Part shown: positions 61,022 through 64,000 of the stretch, piece by piece
Layout of the letters: each line of letters opens with the position of its first letter
How positions within the stretch are numbered: position 1 is the first letter of the stretch
Assembly (NCBI GenBank): GCA_027923505.1
Contig: BROI01000009.1
Coordinates: 1,024,188-1,088,187 of the forward strand
DNA: 64,000 nt
Reading direction: 5' to 3'
Source of the DNA: Mayamaea pseudoterrestris
Taxonomy: Eukaryota; Bacillariophyta; Bacillariophyceae; Sellaphorales; Sellaphoraceae
Notes under the pieces: generated by a model
What the model was told of the DNA's origin: nothing
Seen by the model: the letters and a program-made list of their open reading frames with translations, nothing else
The model's database searches: none
Program-made: the position numbers and the translations under genes

Positions 61022-62008
61022 ATGAACATGGTCCAAACAGAGACGGCTACGACAGCCATAACTTGTCAAGAATGCAATAAAGACATTGCCGTCTATGCAT
61101 GTCCTCGTTGTCGGCGACGAACTTGTTCGCTAGCTTGCTGTCGGTCGCACAAGGTTCGACAAAGTTGCAACGGCAAGCGCGACCTGACAGCCTTCGCTCC
61201 ACTCTCGCGCATGACGGATGCGACAATACAAAGTGACTATCACTTTTTGGAGAGTGTCCTGGGGACATTGGAGTCCGGGAGGAAGCTGGTGCAGCAGCAT
61301 GGAGATCATGCAGCAACTAGCGGAAGTGGCAGGAGCTACAATCACAAGCGTCAACGAATCGAGCCATCAGCTCCTACTCTTCCACCGGCATGGCTCTTGG
61401 AAAACTCGGAAATACGTCAGCAGCAATCGCAATCGTCCAACATGAACGCCAAGCAGAGACACTTTGTGCAGCAAGCAGCGCAACGCGGCGTCACAGTGCT
61501 GGTGCAGCCGTCTTTCATGCAGCGGCACCAGCAGAACAAATCGCATGTCACCAAGCAAGGGGACTTTCATTGGACGATTGAATGGCGAATATATTATAAG
61601 GGTTGCAAGAATAATGTTCACGACTCGCCAGAAACGAGTCGAACATGTCATACTTTGTTTAAGGACACAACAATGGTGCAGGATGCGTTCGAACAATGTA
61701 TGACGACACTGAGTGGCAATGCGTCGTCATTGTCGTCAAAAATGTCCAAGAACAACTTGTCCTCCTTTCGTTTGCTGCTAAAGCGAATTCCATGTCCCGC
61801 CAATCAACCACTCTACAGCGAGCTCTCCCGAACAGTTTCTGTTGCAAGTTGCTTGCAGGATCGAACCGTCATTGAGTATCCAACGATTGACGTTGTCCAT
61901 ACAGATTGCTTGAACGACTTTCCTTTGCTTCTGCAGCACATGGATCATGATCGTATGACAATAGGGAAAGATGAATTGGAGGAGGCGATGAAAGCGGTCG
62001 CAAATTGA
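61022..62008 (+). CDS. BCD1: Box C/D snoRNA protein 1 (HIT zinc finger)
   Basis: A 328-residue protein of the BCD1/ZNHIT6 family, needed to assemble box C/D snoRNPs in the nucleus. The HIT-type zinc finger is at residues about 15-53: CQECNKDIAVYACPRCRRRT then CSLACCRSHK and C before NGKRDLTAF. Directly after it comes the family word SDYHFLESVL. The middle part is basic and Gln-rich; the C-terminal part (QRGVTVLVQPSFMQRHQQNK, then FHWTIEWRIY) matches the BCD1 C-terminal domain. No intron needed. The start at 61022 has a second Met two codons later. Confidence 0.9.
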   Translation: MNMVQTETATTAITCQECNKDIAVYACPRCRRRTCSLACCRSHKVRQSCNGKRDLTAFAPLSRMTDATIQSDYHFLESVLGTLESGRKLVQQHGDHAATSGSGRSYNHKRQRIEPSAPTLPPAWLLENSEIRQQQSQSSNMNAKQRHFVQQAAQRGVTVLVQPSFMQRHQQNKSHVTKQGDFHWTIEWRIYYKGCKNNVHDSPETSRTCHTLFKDTTMVQDAFEQCMTTLSGNASSLSSKMSKNNLSSFRLLLKRIPCPANQPLYSELSRTVSVASCLQDRTVIEYPTIDVVHTDCLNDFPLLLQHMDHDRMTIGKDELEEAMKAVAN

Positions 62009-62120
62009 GCCTCAATGCTTCAAGCATGTTGGTGCTAGTACTACTTATCTCGTAAGGGTCACTCTTCCATTGGTTCTTAGAAATCTAATAGTATAAAAAT
62101 TTGCTACTGCTGCATTACAT

Positions 62121-62828
62121 TCACTTAAGCAACTTGTTGTTAAACTCGTTTTCGAGCTTCATATGGTCCACCGTCAGCTTGCTCACCGCCTTGAAACGTT
62201 CATGATTTGCCGATCCCATGAGCATGAACGCGGCCGACTGCGCCGTGGTCAAGAACGCACCCGACTGCTGCATGCGCTCGAGTGCCATCTGACGATCGTA
62301 GGCTTGTTGCGAGGAAACTGCGTCAAGAATTAAATGCACGTCCTTGCCTTGCTCGAGCAAATCCAAACAAGTTTGCTGGACGCATACATGAGCTTCAATG
62401 CCGACAATAATGTAGCTCTCTCTGTCTAGAGTTTGTAAATGAGCTTGCACTTCGTCGGTCAGCATGCTAAACCGTTTCTTCTCGAACACGGGCGTAGATT
62501 TCAAGTCGTCAGAATTTGCAAAACAATCAGGAAGCGTTTCGCCAAACACCTTGGTATATTGCTGCGTAATTACGATTGGTATATCCAGTGCTTTGGCAAC
62601 GCTTGTCATGTACCGCGTCGTGCGAATAACTGTTTCGCCGTGATGTATGAGGGGACGAAACCTTTCCTGCATGTCGCAGAGTAAAAGGCATGTCTTGGAT
62701 GGATGTAGCTTTCCAATAGACCGAGCGGCAGTGACGGCTGCACTTGACATACTATTTGCAGTTTCTGATAGATAAGTAACGATAAAGATGGTTGTAAAGG
62801 AGCAAGCCAGCAAGGATCTTGCGGCCAT
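62121..62828 (-). CDS. Isochorismatase-like cysteine hydrolase (ISOC1-like)
   Basis: The frame extends upstream to a TTG, so the start is the ATG at 62828 (MAARSLLACS), 235 residues; an internal Met at 62750 (MSSAAV) would remove a hydrophobic N-terminus (ARSLLACSFTTIFIVTYL) that looks like a signal peptide or anchor. The catalytic triad of the isochorismatase fold is visible: Asp in CLLLCDMQERF, Lys in FEKKRFSML, Cys in GIEAHVCVQQT. It is closest to ISOC1/ISOC2-type proteins of unknown substrate; enterobactin-type isochorismatase activity should not be assumed. Confidence 0.88.
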   Translation of the reverse strand: MAARSLLACSFTTIFIVTYLSETANSMSSAAVTAARSIGKLHPSKTCLLLCDMQERFRPLIHHGETVIRTTRYMTSVAKALDIPIVITQQYTKVFGETLPDCFANSDDLKSTPVFEKKRFSMLTDEVQAHLQTLDRESYIIVGIEAHVCVQQTCLDLLEQGKDVHLILDAVSSQQAYDRQMALERMQQSGAFLTTAQSAAFMLMGSANHERFKAVSKLTVDHMKLENEFNNKLLK

Positions 62829-62829
62829 G

Positions 62830-62857
62830 GTCGAATGTCGAATGTCGAATGTCGAAT
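62830..62857. repeat. Short heptamer tandem repeat next to the isochorismatase start
   Basis: GTCGAAT repeated four times directly before the ATG at 62828 on the minus strand, so in its 5' untranslated region. Confidence 0.8.
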
Positions 62858-63040
62858 GTGCCAGAGAATTTGGGTCGCGCAATGAATGTTACGCAGACGG
62901 AGAAGCGGCACTGAATACTTTGAGTCCCGCTACGTTCGTGACTCCCTCAGCCAATCAGCATCCATTTCAAGATTCGCCTTCAACACGGCAGGCAGCAAGC
63001 AGCACCGTCAGATCTTCCCTCCACAATTCTCCTCTCCACC

Positions 63041-64000
63041 ATGGCACGTTCCTCTCTGCGCGTCAGGCTCGTCGCCTGCGTTGGGGCTGTAACTTTGCTA
63101 GCCTGCAATGTGGAGGCGTTTCAGTCGATTCCAGGGTACGTGAGCCATCATGAAGGAGTCCTTGGCCTCGACTGATGATCCATGGCTGCACGCGTGCACG
63201 TACAACATCGATTGAGTCGTGGCTGCTTCTGACCGTCTATTCGTTGCTTTACAGTCCACGATTTGCTCCAGTGTCGATTCAGCCTCGGCTTGGCCATGGT
63301 GTTTCTGTGATTCGTCCGCCTTCCCAGGCGACAAAAGTAGCATCTCGATCATCATCACTCCATGCGTCGAACGCGAGCAGTGATGCCAATGCCGCCGAAG
63401 TTCCATCCAGGCGACAAGCGGCAAAGAAGGTACGCGATAAAAATTAAATGAGTTTTACTATAGTGTCGAGTATGCTCTCTCAGATTTTCGCGCAGATTCT
63501 TTCACGCGCCGCAGTTTGCGTGGCGGCCCTCGCCTTGGTTCAGCTTACATTTGCTGTCGCTCCAGCGCACGCCCGCAAGGTTGCCAAGGTTGTTGGCGAG
63601 CACTTGCATACCGGACAAAAGGTGGCCAACTTTTTCCGAGGCTTTGGAATTCCTGATCTTGCCGTCTTGGCCATTATTTCGGCTCTGCCGGTCGTGGAGT
63701 TGCGAGGTGCCGTTCCAGTGGGCGTTTGGATGGGTTATCCAATATCCACCGTTCTACCAGTTTGTGTTTTGGGAAACATGGTTCCAATCATTCCGCTGAT
63801 TTATCTGTTGAAGAGTAGCTCCTTGATCAATAAGCTCATGTCGCCCATTTTGAAGCGCGCCGAACAAAAGACCAAGGAACTTGGTTTGGGAAGTCCCTCC
63901 AAGCAGTGGGTGTCACTGGCTGCCTTTGTCGGCATTCCACTCCCCGGCACGGGTGCCTGGACGGGGGCCATGGGCGCCTTTTTGCTCGGAATGCCAACAT
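63041..64000 (+). CDS. Plastid-targeted small multidrug export-family membrane protein (3' partial)
   Basis: Three exons so far: 63041-63135, 63255-63429 and 63484 to the window end, with introns of 119 and 54 bp (donors GTACGT and GTACGC); an AG 12 bp further on (exon from 63496) is an in-frame alternative acceptor for exon 3. The N-terminus is a signal peptide ending NVEA before Phe (FQSIPG), then a Ser-rich transit stretch, the ASAF-type plastid signal. After another hydrophobic segment (AALALVQLTFAVAPAHA, thylakoid- or envelope-like) comes the Sm_multidrug_ex (PF06695) core: SALPVVELRGAVPVGVW, VLGNMVPIIPLIYLL, and FVGIPLPGTGAWTGAMGAFL. The transported substrate is unknown. The gene runs past position 64000. 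Confidence 0.88.

Overview
This window is nuclear DNA from a photosynthetic eukaryote with a secondary red plastid, most likely a diatom or a close ochrophyte. The evidence is direct. Genes are dense and mostly intron-poor. The introns found are short (54-243 bp) with GTAAGT- or GTATGT-like donors. Two proteins (arginyl-tRNA synthetase and a small exporter) start with a signal peptide whose cleavage site is followed by phenylalanine (VSA|F, VEA|F), the ASAF-type bipartite signal of heterokont plastids. The mobile DNA is Copia of a type common in diatoms. No species can be named from the sequence alone.

Layout. 1-0.9 kb: a frameshifted, possibly leucine-rich-repeat gene. 1.3-14 kb: a run rich in DNA replication and repair genes (DONSON, RPA1, EXO1), interleaved with a large sulfotransferase-like/glycosyltransferase fusion and an FKBP-MsrA fusion. 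The DONSON/RPA1 divergent promoter holds a 42-43 bp minisatellite inside a duplication of the DONSON start region. 14.1-15.6 kb: an RCHY1/PIRH2-type E3 ligase. 15.8-21.6 kb: about 33 copies of a 174-bp satellite with higher-order organisation. 21.8-24 kb: a frameshifted aldo/keto reductase and a tail-anchored cupin protein. 24.3-30.5 kb: a Copia element on the minus strand with identical 322-bp LTRs and a CGGTT target duplication, but a coding region broken by many frameshifts. 31.1-34 kb: a cyclin J-like gene and a secretory short-chain dehydrogenase. 34.4-46.6 kb: two identical, apparently intact Copia elements joined directly LTR to LTR. 46.6-64 kb: EDR2-C/DUF1336 protein, SET methyltransferase, COP9 subunit 6, a DHYC-type palmitoyltransferase with an in-frame TAG, a RING-CH/FHA protein, plastid arginyl-tRNA synthetase, RlmJ-like rRNA methyltransferase, BCD1-type snoRNP factor, isochorismatase-like hydrolase, and the start of a plastid small multidrug export-family protein that runs off the right end.

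How the genes relate. Eukaryotic genes are transcribed singly here, so neighbours need not share a pathway. Several pairs are divergent with short shared upstream regions (DONSON/RPA1, glycosyltransferase/MsrA, CSN6/palmitoyltransferase, RlmJ/BCD1, isochorismatase/exporter). DONSON, RPA1 and EXO1 all act at replication forks. RCHY1-like, CSN6 and RING-CH proteins all belong to ubiquitin signalling. RlmJ-like and BCD1 both serve ribosome biogenesis. The most unusual things seen are the satellite with higher-order repeats, the direct LTR-LTR tandem of Copia elements, chromodomain-like modules inside Copia Pol, and the palmitoyltransferase that has lost one whole zinc site.
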